A stretch of DNA of 64,000 nucleotides from Nitrincola schmidtii. Its GTDB lineage: Bacteria > Pseudomonadota > Gammaproteobacteria > Pseudomonadales > Balneatricaceae. A model generated the notes under the pieces. That model did no database searches. It was not told where the DNA came from and saw only the letters and a program-made list of their open reading frames with translations. A program made the position numbers and the translations under genes. Position 1 is the first letter of the stretch. Every line of letters begins with the position of its first letter. Shown in pieces: positions 1 through 6,810 of this stretch. The stretch is from the NCBI RefSeq assembly GCF_008973715.1, contig NZ_WBOL01000001.1, positions 1-64,000 of the forward strand. Direction: 5' to 3'.

Positions 1-2
1 AC

Positions 3-98
3 ATCGCAGAAGCCGATACGCTAGAGAAACTCGAACAACTCTTGCCATGGAATGCTCCGCTTGAGAAAGCTTCAAAAAAAGTGACTCAGTACAGCTAG
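3..98 (+). CDS. IS66-type transposase, C-terminal fragment (runs off the left edge)
   Basis: An open frame enters from the left edge and ends at TAG 96-98. The 31 visible residues contain EKLEQLLPWNAPL, which resembles the 'xxLLPWN' tail of the IS66 TnpC C-terminal element. The tail after it (about 15 residues) is less typical. A sequence like an IS66 terminal repeat, GGCACTTAC (119-127), lies just downstream; the IS66 family right end normally reads like GCGCTTAC. The catalytic part of the transposase is outside the window, so family assignment rests on the short tail and the end sequence. Confidence 0.55.
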   Translation: MAEADTLEKLEQLLPWNAPLEKASKKVTQYS

Positions 99-118
99 GG
101 GTAGAGTGCTGATTTATT

Positions 119-127
119 GGCACTTAC
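119..127. mobile_element. Probable right end of the IS66-type element
   Basis: GGCACTTAC differs by one base from the usual inward IS66 end (GGCGCTTAC). The reading frame of hipA becomes recognisable at once on its right side (GTA TTA CAG ATC ... from 128). The left end and target duplication (expected 8 bp, GTATTACA if the boundary is right) lie outside the window, so this is inferred. Confidence 0.4.
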
Positions 128-157
128 GTATTACAGATCTCGATCCATGGTGAACGG

Positions 158-1366
158 GTGGGCTACCTAGCTGGTTTTAAAAATGGACGCAATGTATTCA
201 GTTTTGCAGACGAATTTAAAAAAAATCCACATCGTTCAACATTTAGCCTGATTACCCACCCAACATTTCCCAATGCTAACAAACTCATGTTAGAGCCTTG
301 GTCACGTAATCAGCGGCTTCATCCCGTACTTTCAAATCTACTTCCAGAAGGCTCTTTACGAGAACTAATAGCGCAAGGTCTTAAAACCCATATCGATAAT
401 GAGTTCCAACTTCTCGCGTATTTAGGAAACGACCTACCTGGCGCCATTCAGGCGTTACCTCTCGAACCGGGTAATATTCCAGAATATGTGTTAAACACTC
501 ACGGAAAAGCAACAGCGGTGAAGTTTGATCAACTCAACCAAGAAAATAAGTTTTCGTTGGCTGGCGTACAAATGAAGTTTTCCATGAAAGAAACAGATGG
601 CCGCTTTACTCTGTCAAATAACGGCAATCTCGGTAATTGGATTATCAAAACACCTTCTACCAAGCATAAGCTTCTGCCACAGAATGAGTTCACAGCTATG
701 ACATTAGCCAGGATGGCTGGCATTGATATTCCTGAAATAAAACTCGTCGATCTCAATAGACTAGACAACTTACCCTCAATCAACCTACCAAGTGAAACGC
801 AAGCATTTGCCATCAAACGCTTCGACAGATCTGATAACCAACGAATTCATATGGAAGACTTTGCGCAGATTTTAGTGAAATATCCGCACGAAAAATATAA
901 TTCTGCAAACTACGAAAACATCGGCAAGGTTATTTATCACTTTTCTGGGCAAGGGCTCATAGATGCTCAACAATTTGCAAAACGACTACTGGTGAATATT
1001 TTACTTGCAAACGGTGATGCGCATCTTAAAAACTGGAGTTTGATCTACCTCGATAAGGTGACACCTCAACTTTCACCTGCCTATGACATCGTAACCACCA
1101 GTGTTTATATCGAAAATGAGAACCAATTCGCACTCAATCTCAGCAAAACAAAGCATTGGTATGAAATCTCAATGGCACACTTTGAAACCTGGTCTGCAAA
1201 GACGGGGATACCATGGAAAGCCATCAAGCCTCACTTAAATGACACACTCGCGAAAGCAAGAGAAAGATGGCCTACGGCACTGAAAGATCTACCCATGGCT
1301 GAGCAGCACAAACAAACACTCATCACTCACTGGGACATACTTCATCAAGATTTTAGAATTGTTTAG
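158..1366 (+). CDS. hipA: HipA-type serine/threonine kinase toxin, 5' end clipped
   Basis: HipA-family kinase of a HipBA-like toxin-antitoxin module; family members phosphorylate a translation factor such as a glutamyl-tRNA synthetase. Visible landmarks are SLAGVQMKF (about residues 133-141, the Ser-containing loop), WIIKTPS with the ATP-binding Lys (about 159-165), FAIKRFDR, the catalytic GDAHLKNW (about 285-292) and the metal-binding YDIV (about 308). The frame continues upstream of the GTG at 158: VLQISIHGER from 128 is normal HipA N-terminus. No ATG lies in frame before the TGA at 110, so the natural start has been removed, apparently by the adjacent IS66-type end. GTG 158 is only the first usable start codon and lacks a good ribosome site. 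No hipB antitoxin gene lies next to it. The kinase core is intact but expression is doubtful. Confidence 0.8.
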   Translation: MGYLAGFKNGRNVFSFADEFKKNPHRSTFSLITHPTFPNANKLMLEPWSRNQRLHPVLSNLLPEGSLRELIAQGLKTHIDNEFQLLAYLGNDLPGAIQALPLEPGNIPEYVLNTHGKATAVKFDQLNQENKFSLAGVQMKFSMKETDGRFTLSNNGNLGNWIIKTPSTKHKLLPQNEFTAMTLARMAGIDIPEIKLVDLNRLDNLPSINLPSETQAFAIKRFDRSDNQRIHMEDFAQILVKYPHEKYNSANYENIGKVIYHFSGQGLIDAQQFAKRLLVNILLANGDAHLKNWSLIYLDKVTPQLSPAYDIVTTSVYIENENQFALNLSKTKHWYEISMAHFETWSAKTGIPWKAIKPHLNDTLAKARERWPTALKDLPMAEQHKQTLITHWDILHQDFRIV

Positions 1367-1376
1367 GAGTTGTTAC

Positions 1377-1427
1377 TCCGACCCACGTCTCCTCCGACCC
1401 GGATCTCTTTCCCTCCGACCCGGATCT
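1377..1427 (+). repeat. Three tandem copies of a CTCCGACCC(n)GATCTC repeat
   Basis: ACTCCGACCCACGTCTC, CTCCGACCCGGATCTCT and CTCCGACCCGGATCTCT follow each other just after the hipA stop codon. The same core returns singly near 2380, 3362 and 10477, each time at a gene border. This is a local repeat family of unknown origin. Confidence 0.6.
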
Positions 1428-1480
1428 CTTGATTTAAGACATTAAGTGTCCACTAAAAATAAGTGGACACTTAAATCAAG
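1428..1480. repeat. Long interrupted palindrome downstream of hipA
   Basis: The left arm CTTGATTTAAGACATTAAGTGTCCACT pairs with AGTGGACACTTAAATCAAG. An 11-bp core (AAGTGTCCACT/AGTGGACACTT) and an outer 8-bp stem (CTTGATTT/AAATCAAG) are separated by a bulge. It could act as a bidirectional terminator between hipA and the convergent gene, or be a relic of a mobile-element end (TGTCCAC is a common terminal sequence). There is no clear T-tract. Confidence 0.5.
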
Positions 1481-1533
1481 GGTTCATAACCTGTAACGGT
1501 CGAACGCTTACGGTATTTTTTAGGATCCACTAA

Positions 1534-2094
1534 TTAAGCAACCTGAGCTGTTAGCGCCCTATTTTGCTTACGCTTCTTAATCCATCCCAATCCAGCCAAG
1601 CCAGTCAAAAACAACCAAGCGGCAGCAGGTAAGGGTGTTTCATAAACACCTTGCATTCCATACACACCTTGCATCCCATAAACCTTAATGTTGGAGATAT
1701 CATTTACGCTAAATGTAAACTCACCCAAAGAGAGATTTACAAGAAATACAGCCCATGTAGAAGCTTGCTTGATGCCTAAGGCAATTTGAGAGTAACCCTC
1801 AAAAGAGAAGTCACCTTCTAAATTCAACAAGGTTGTATCTGAATTGTGTGTCCAGAATTCTCCCTCCGTATACTCGCCTACAAACACAAAGCCCTCGCCA
1901 ACACTACTGTTTAGAAAAGGATCATTATGATTTCCAGTCAGATTATTTCCGCCTTTTGCATCACCAGAAAGGATACATTGTGAGCCAGATAGGCTGAATG
2001 TACAGGTCATTGGTGCTGTCGCTGCAAATCCAACGTTCGCAACAAGCAAAGAGAACATCATTGCTAAAGATAGCAACGCATTTCGTAAACCCAT
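1534..2094 (-). CDS. Exported VPLPA/PEP-CTERM sorting-signal protein
   Basis: A small secreted protein of unknown role and likely substrate of the exosortase XrtD encoded at 30-32 kb. The start at 2094 was chosen because MGLRNALLSLAMMFSLL is a clean signal peptide and an AGAGGAA ribosome site lies about 6 bases before it; the longer frame up to 2235 has no such features. The mature part has a CTF...SGSQC cysteine pair. The C-terminus carries the tripartite sorting signal: TPLPAAAWLFLTGLAGLGW followed by a basic KKRK cluster. Just before it, YGMQGV is repeated exactly (VYGMQGVYGMQGVYE). The motif is TPLPA rather than VPLPA. The mature domain was not recognised. Confidence 0.75.
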   Translation of the reverse strand: MGLRNALLSLAMMFSLLVANVGFAATAPMTCTFSLSGSQCILSGDAKGGNNLTGNHNDPFLNSSVGEGFVFVGEYTEGEFWTHNSDTTLLNLEGDFSFEGYSQIALGIKQASTWAVFLVNLSLGEFTFSVNDISNIKVYGMQGVYGMQGVYETPLPAAAWLFLTGLAGLGWIKKRKQNRALTAQVA

Positions 2095-2690
2095 TAAAGA
2101 TTCCTCTTTAATTGAAACATCTATAAATTCACCCATGCCACCATAAAGGTCGCTACATGGGTAAGCATTTGTTTGAAAAGACTTAATAGTCAAAGAATCA
2201 ATTTGAAACAATGCCAAATTCTTTCCAACATTCAAATGTTAAATAAATTAATGAAAAACAACAAGTAATAAATGGTAGAGCATGCTGCGAGCATAAAACT
2301 TCAAACGCAATCATAAAATCAAATAAAACTAATATGAACAATCACTTTGATGCAAAACAGACAAGTGAGATCTTAACCTGACCCCGATATCTCCTCTGCA
2401 AGCCGATTTCCATTGATTTAACATGCCTTCATACAAATAAAACAACAATACTTACTTGAATATTTTTCAAAAAAAGCTAAAAAATAAACTTTATCTATTA
2501 CATTCAATTACATAGTACAACAAAAAACTTTACGCAAACGCAAAAAAACATATTCAATTTTTTAAAATAAAACAATATACTTACACGGTAGGAAATGTTT
2601 TGTTGAGTTGGAGTGAAGTAGTACCAATGCAGGGCATCACTTACGAATAAACACGATTTATAGGAACTCAAAATCAAAGGATATAACTCA
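2095..2690. other. A+T-rich intergenic region between divergent VPLPA-CTERM genes
   Basis: About 600 bases without a convincing gene; the short open frames inside show no family features. It must hold the promoters of the two divergent VPLPA-CTERM genes. One copy of the GAGATC...GATATCTC repeat lies at 2367-2393. No sigma-54-like GG-N10-GC promoter of the type used by some exosortase systems was found on inspection. Confidence 0.6.
2367..2393. repeat. GAGATC-(N)-GAT(AT)CTC repeat copy
   Basis: GTGAGATCTTA, two variable bases, then CTGACCCCGATATCTCC. It matches the copy at 10463-10490 over nearly 30 bases. The ends, GAGATC and GATCTC, are self-complementary, so the unit can fold as a small hairpin. 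Confidence 0.55.
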
Positions 2691-3224
2691 ATGAAAAAAA
2701 TACTCTTAGGCGTGCTTTTGATGCTGGTATCTAGCATAGCTGCCTCTGCGTCAATCACAATATCGCCATCAACTACCAATTTTACATCAGGCTCTTCACT
2801 TGAAAGCTCTAGTAATGGTATTGGTTCGATTCAATGGGACATCACCGCTGGCGGTGATATTGATTCTTATGTCAGCCTAAACTTTGATTTATCGGTATCT
2901 GGCTCAGGTCAGATCAGTGATAGCAACAATTGGACTGTCTCTATTTTAAACTCAGCTTCTGAGACTATCTTCAGCGGATCTTTAGGGCAGACTTTCAATA
3001 TTTTACTTACTGCGGGTAATACGATTACTGCTATCGTAGCTGGAGAAGTAAGACGTGGAAGCTTAAGCGCATACACAGCAACACTAACCATAAATAATTT
3101 CAGCACTCAAGTTAGTGAGGTACCCCTACCAGCTGCAGTATGGCTTTTCGGTTCAGTACTACTAGGCGGTATAGCGCTACGTCGTAGAGCTGCACTAAAG
3201 CGTCAGCCAGCACTGGCTGTATAA
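2691..3224 (+). CDS. Exported VPLPA-CTERM protein (paralogue of the 43.2-kb gene)
   Basis: A 177-residue secreted, serine/threonine-rich protein. The signal peptide is MKKILLGVLLMLVSSIAASA. The C-terminus has EVPLPAAVWLFGSVLLGG followed by a transmembrane helix end and the basic cluster LRRR, a textbook VPLPA-CTERM signal recognised by exosortase D. That stretch is identical to the signal of the protein at 43200-43709 inside the polysaccharide operon, and even the downstream terminators match, so the two are likely duplicates that have diverged in the mature part. The mature domain (about residues 20-140) is low in charge and beta-rich and was not recognised. It is probably a surface or matrix protein. 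Confidence 0.8.
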   Translation: MKKILLGVLLMLVSSIAASASITISPSTTNFTSGSSLESSSNGIGSIQWDITAGGDIDSYVSLNFDLSVSGSGQISDSNNWTVSILNSASETIFSGSLGQTFNILLTAGNTITAIVAGEVRRGSLSAYTATLTINNFSTQVSEVPLPAAVWLFGSVLLGGIALRRRAALKRQPALAV

Positions 3225-3246
3225 TGTAAAGCATGTTCAGAGAACT

Positions 3247-3270
3247 AAAAGGGGCTCATGCCCCTTTTTT
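3247..3270 (+). terminator. Rho-independent terminator after the VPLPA-CTERM gene
   Basis: AAAAGGGGC TCAT GCCCC followed by six T. It is nearly the same as the terminator of the paralogous gene at 43161-43182. Confidence 0.9.
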
Positions 3271-3351
3271 GTTGCTAAAAAACTAGAATTTTCACTTAAG
3301 AATTTTACAAGATTTACCAAAACTGTTGATCTGCCGTAAGATGATAGCCAC

Positions 3352-3378
3352 GGAGTTTTTACTCCGACCCCGATCTCC
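3352..3378. repeat. Single copy of the CTCCGACCCCGATCTCC repeat
   Basis: GGAGTTTTTACTCCGACCCCGATCTCC; the first half also pairs GGAGT with ACTCC as a small hairpin. It lies just downstream of the leftward gene that ends at 3380. Confidence 0.5.
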
Positions 3379-3379
3379 C

Positions 3380-4678
3380 TCAACCCGAATGAAGTGGCAA
3401 AAGATCGATTTTCGATTCAATAAAGCGAATCATCTGGGCATATTCATCGCTATCAACATCACCGAAGCGTTGTTCAAACTCAGCACGCGGCATGATCTCG
3501 GGTACCCCCTCTAAGCTAGCGATCACATCTTCCTCTGACTGAATCCGACCAATCAACTCAGGCCAGTGTTCAGCAGGAGTCGACATCATCAGGTTCGATA
3601 AGCGAATACCCGAGTTATTGGCGACAATATCGGTGAAATCGAAGCCTGAATATGCACCAGAACCTATAGAGTCGAGCAACTCCTTAAACTCGCCAGCAGA
3701 AACTGACACCCCTCGATTACTGATGGCTTGAATGGCGGCTGCCGTAATAAAGTGACGACGTAAATCGATGCGATCATGAAAGGTTAACTGGTGACAGTTA
3801 ACATCCCAATCCCTATCAGCCTCTTTAGGTATTGAACCAAAACGACCTATTGCTGTGGCGGTATGAACAGAACCACATGCCCAGGTCACCGCCAGCATGG
3901 CAGCGGTGTAACGATCTGCCAATAAGAGTGACTCATCGCCATCCAACGCGTGTTGCAAAGCAAAACGTACATACGGAACAAAACTACCGGTTGACGGAAG
4001 CTGACCAGCATCCATCGCCTCTCTTAGTGAAATATAGTATTCAACAAACAAATCAGCCTCGGGCATGTCTCCACCACGAAGCACTCCAAAAAGTCCATCC
4101 AACACATTTCCTCGATCATCTTCAGATAAAGCAAGACTAAACACCATTGCATCATCTTGAATAACCATTTCCGAGGCAGCGCTTAAAATAATAGAACCCA
4201 GGTCACGGCCAGACAAAAAATTGAAAGCATACAGCCCAATATCCAACGTTAGATTAGGAGGTAAACGAAAACCACCCAGAATAAGATGCTCTACAGACAA
4301 TTGATCTTTATAAGGTAAAACGGCCGCCGCCACATTAAGCCATCGCTCTCCGAGCGGCCATGGAATTTGCATCGCCCCTTCAACCCAGACCATCTCATCA
4401 TTCAAGGTGACGCGACCTACACCTCTTGGCAACATTCGCGCACCCACGCGCATCAGAGCATTTGCATCGGCTTCAGAGATCACAATCACCTCATCCGCTT
4501 CAGCCCTTCCTTCAGTCACAGCACGAACTTGCTCTACAAAGCTTTTGGTATAATAAACATCCTCAGGCGTAGGTGCACCAATATCGGAAATAGCCGGTTG
4601 CTTATCCAATACCACTTCTGCAGCAATCACAAAAAATACACCCAATCCCAGCAATCCGAACAACAACCAACGCAACAT
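3380..4678 (-). CDS. Membrane-anchored protein of unknown function
   Basis: Not recognised. The start at 4678 (ATG) was preferred over a TTG at 4696 because an AGGGAG ribosome site precedes it, giving 432 residues. One N-terminal hydrophobic helix (MLRWLLFGLLGLGVFFVIAA) is followed by a large presumably periplasmic part. That part has a mixed alpha/beta segment (about 50-190), a helical segment with acidic stretches, and two cysteines (WACGSVH and VNCHQL) about 37 residues apart that might form a disulphide. The gene sits 30 bases downstream of the exported gingipain-fold protein, so the two are probably cotranscribed. Context suggests a role at the envelope or in polymer handling, but no catalytic motif is evident. 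Confidence 0.6.
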   Translation of the reverse strand: MLRWLLFGLLGLGVFFVIAAEVVLDKQPAISDIGAPTPEDVYYTKSFVEQVRAVTEGRAEADEVIVISEADANALMRVGARMLPRGVGRVTLNDEMVWVEGAMQIPWPLGERWLNVAAAVLPYKDQLSVEHLILGGFRLPPNLTLDIGLYAFNFLSGRDLGSIILSAASEMVIQDDAMVFSLALSEDDRGNVLDGLFGVLRGGDMPEADLFVEYYISLREAMDAGQLPSTGSFVPYVRFALQHALDGDESLLLADRYTAAMLAVTWACGSVHTATAIGRFGSIPKEADRDWDVNCHQLTFHDRIDLRRHFITAAAIQAISNRGVSVSAGEFKELLDSIGSGAYSGFDFTDIVANNSGIRLSNLMMSTPAEHWPELIGRIQSEEDVIASLEGVPEIMPRAEFEQRFGDVDSDEYAQMIRFIESKIDLLPLHSG

Positions 4679-4708
4679 GAAAAGCTCCCTTATCAAAACA
4701 GCGCAATA

Positions 4709-6724
4709 CTATAAAGTAGAACGCACACTTAACTCCACCACCTCACTCAACCCAACCCCATCAAACAAACGGTACTGAATAGAATCACTGCCAGAAAAAT
4801 CAGGGTTAGGATGATAAACAGGATTACCCTCTTCCCAGCGAATCAAGCCTTGTTGTGGATTAGATACGATTACCACATGATGATCAGAGACACCTGAAAT
4901 CCTTAAAGCTATCGGCAACTGATCACTAAGCTGATGCACTTCAGGTGACGTCGCAACAGGAGGTGCATAACGATCTTCACCGGATGCTAGCCACACAAAC
5001 GCCCCTCGAGAAGCTAACTCATAAGTACCGCTTCGAGTTTCATGGCGATGAATAGCGCGAATCTGATAATACACATCACCAACAACGTCAGAACTATCCA
5101 CAAACTGCAACTGATCCGCAGCCAATGGCAAGTCTGTTAAACGCTGAAAACCAGAAGTAGCTTGAGAAGAACGGTAAACATGATAACCGAGAGGAGCATC
5201 CCCCACAGGTGGTTGCCAAGATAAATGAATACCCTTGGCCTCACGCACAACCTGAGGCAAACGAACAGGCTGTGATACATGCATTCGTAGCGTGGGATCA
5301 CCCATCAAATTCATATGCACATGACTTTCAAGATGAGAGTAATGTCCACCTGGGAAAAACTCACCCCCGTTAAATGCATTATTTACGGTACGTTGATGCG
5401 ACTGTCCCACTGTCCAACCCGCAGCCATTTGATGCATATGCCAAGCGGGTCGCGCTCCCCAGCCTACGGCTAAACCCCAATCAGGTTGCGCCAATAGCAT
5501 CCGCATCGCATTCTTACCACCCGACCATTTTTGCTTACCACTACCAAAATTCAACATGAAGATAGCGCGATTTTGGACATCAATATAATGCTCTGCTGAA
5601 CCACCATCCCAATGTCCAAAATCCATCGCCCAAAGATAGTCATCTTCATTTAACCTTGGCTGAAAGCTTTCCTCCATCACATTGCTTGATCCGAACATGG
5701 CTCTGACCCAGCTGTGCTCTTGAAAAAGATGGTTGCTATTGAGTAATGCGCGATACGGAACTTCTCGATCCGCATTGCGCCATGCATGCGTTTTATGAAC
5801 ATAATCACGAAGCAGCTCAACTTCCGATTTTTGAAGTTCTCGTAAACCAGACAGATCCACTCGTCCTACCATCACATCAATTGCACGAGGAAGAGTTGAA
5901 TGATCAAATTTTCCATCGCGAGGAATATTCGAGCGGCTATCTCCTCCTTCATTTGAAAAAAGCTGTAAATCCGTCCAAGCACCCGTTAAATCGGCATAGT
6001 AAAGATCGGTTTCATGAGGCGCGTTTTGATGACCATCAGGCGCCAAAAAACCAGAGCGTGCGATAGGCACATGACCAAACAGATACAAACCTTTGATCTC
6101 TGGATTTTCGCGAACAGCCTGACGAATCAAAGCATGCAACGCAACAGGGTCACCTTGACGATGACGTGGCGTTAATAACCTAACCACATTCCAACCATCA
6201 CCCGCTAAATCCTGCGCTAGTAAACGCAGATCCATCGACAATGTATCCACCAGTGTTTCATCAACCACCAACAAAAGTGATCCTTGCTGATCCACCAAAG
6301 ACGCATCCAAACTCACCACAAAATAGGTAGCCGCTTCATGATAGTTTCGACTTTGCAACGCAGGACGGTGAACGCGATACTCGTATTGCTTACCTAGCTC
6401 CACATTAGCATCGGTAAAACGTCTAACCTGAGTCGGAAGCTGTGCAATCGGTTCAAACAATGTCATTTCGGCAAAGCTACGCTGACGCCCTTCATGCATC
6501 ACCAGTCGATGCCAAATTCCGCTTTTCACGCCCAACTCACGACGATATATCGTCACCTGCATTTCCGAGTTAGAACCCGGCTGACTATCCCAACTAATCT
6601 GAACACTGGGCTGAGGTGATCTAGCCACTTCAAAGTCGACTTTAATTTCGCGAGGATTCGCAAAGGATTGCAGCGAAACTAAGCCAAATAGTATAGCGAC
6701 AAGAAAAGCATTTTTTTTCATCAT
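4709..6724 (-). CDS. Exported protein with peptidase C25 (gingipain)-like fold, FnIII-like and tandem-95-like domains; no cysteine
   Basis: A 671-residue secreted protein with signal peptide MMKKNAFLVAILFGLVSLQSFA. After an N-terminal beta domain (about 25-140), a central region resembles peptidase C25: LLLVVDE, LYLFGHVPIARSG, the GHWDGG block with a His at about 371, a MLNFGSG strand, and the closing LMGDPTLR signature. An FnIII-like domain (LSWQPPVGDAPLGYHVYR) and a C-terminal tandem-95-like segment (YHPNPDFSGSDSIQYRLFDG) follow. In gingipains the nucleophile is a Cys on the strand after the His; here that strand has none, and no cysteine was found in the whole protein. It is therefore unlikely to be a cysteine peptidase and may be a binding or scaffolding protein. 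It is divergent from the glycoside hydrolase gene. Confidence 0.6.
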   Translation of the reverse strand: MMKKNAFLVAILFGLVSLQSFANPREIKVDFEVARSPQPSVQISWDSQPGSNSEMQVTIYRRELGVKSGIWHRLVMHEGRQRSFAEMTLFEPIAQLPTQVRRFTDANVELGKQYEYRVHRPALQSRNYHEAATYFVVSLDASLVDQQGSLLLVVDETLVDTLSMDLRLLAQDLAGDGWNVVRLLTPRHRQGDPVALHALIRQAVRENPEIKGLYLFGHVPIARSGFLAPDGHQNAPHETDLYYADLTGAWTDLQLFSNEGGDSRSNIPRDGKFDHSTLPRAIDVMVGRVDLSGLRELQKSEVELLRDYVHKTHAWRNADREVPYRALLNSNHLFQEHSWVRAMFGSSNVMEESFQPRLNEDDYLWAMDFGHWDGGSAEHYIDVQNRAIFMLNFGSGKQKWSGGKNAMRMLLAQPDWGLAVGWGARPAWHMHQMAAGWTVGQSHQRTVNNAFNGGEFFPGGHYSHLESHVHMNLMGDPTLRMHVSQPVRLPQVVREAKGIHLSWQPPVGDAPLGYHVYRSSQATSGFQRLTDLPLAADQLQFVDSSDVVGDVYYQIRAIHRHETRSGTYELASRGAFVWLASGEDRYAPPVATSPEVHQLSDQLPIALRISGVSDHHVVIVSNPQQGLIRWEEGNPVYHPNPDFSGSDSIQYRLFDGVGLSEVVELSVRSTL

Positions 6725-6750
6725 TTAATCCATTGCAAAGCATTGCTTGA

Positions 6751-6771
6751 AGATGATCAGTATAATCATCT
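6751..6771 (+). promoter_or_regulatory. Inverted repeat over a candidate -10 box between divergent genes
   Basis: AGATGAT-N7-ATCATCT encloses TATAAT (6761-6766), 45 bases before the glycoside hydrolase start. An operator overlapping a promoter would look like this. No good -35 box was seen, so confidence is low. Confidence 0.3.
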
Positions 6772-6810
6772 ATTTCCATCTACCCAATCAACGTCACAAC
6801 AAAGAGCCAC

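Noticed and set aside
529-816. Open frame on the - strand inside hipA
   Set aside because: It lies wholly within the clear HipA coding sequence and shows no family features.
1428-1480. Palindrome considered as a complete small transposable element (MITE)
   Set aside because: About 53 bases with no visible target duplication and no second copy in the window.
2095-2690. Possible sigma-54 promoter for the VPLPA-CTERM genes
   Set aside because: Some exosortase substrates use GG-N10-GC promoters; none with correct spacing was found here or before 43709.
2504-2779. A 91-residue - strand frame crossing the VPLPA-CTERM start
   Set aside because: A+T-rich, overlaps the signal peptide of a clear gene on the other strand and has no recognisable features.
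3832-4714. Two + strand open frames opposite the membrane-anchored protein gene
   Set aside because: They are shadows of the - strand gene, with no ribosome sites and low-complexity His/Pro-rich translations.
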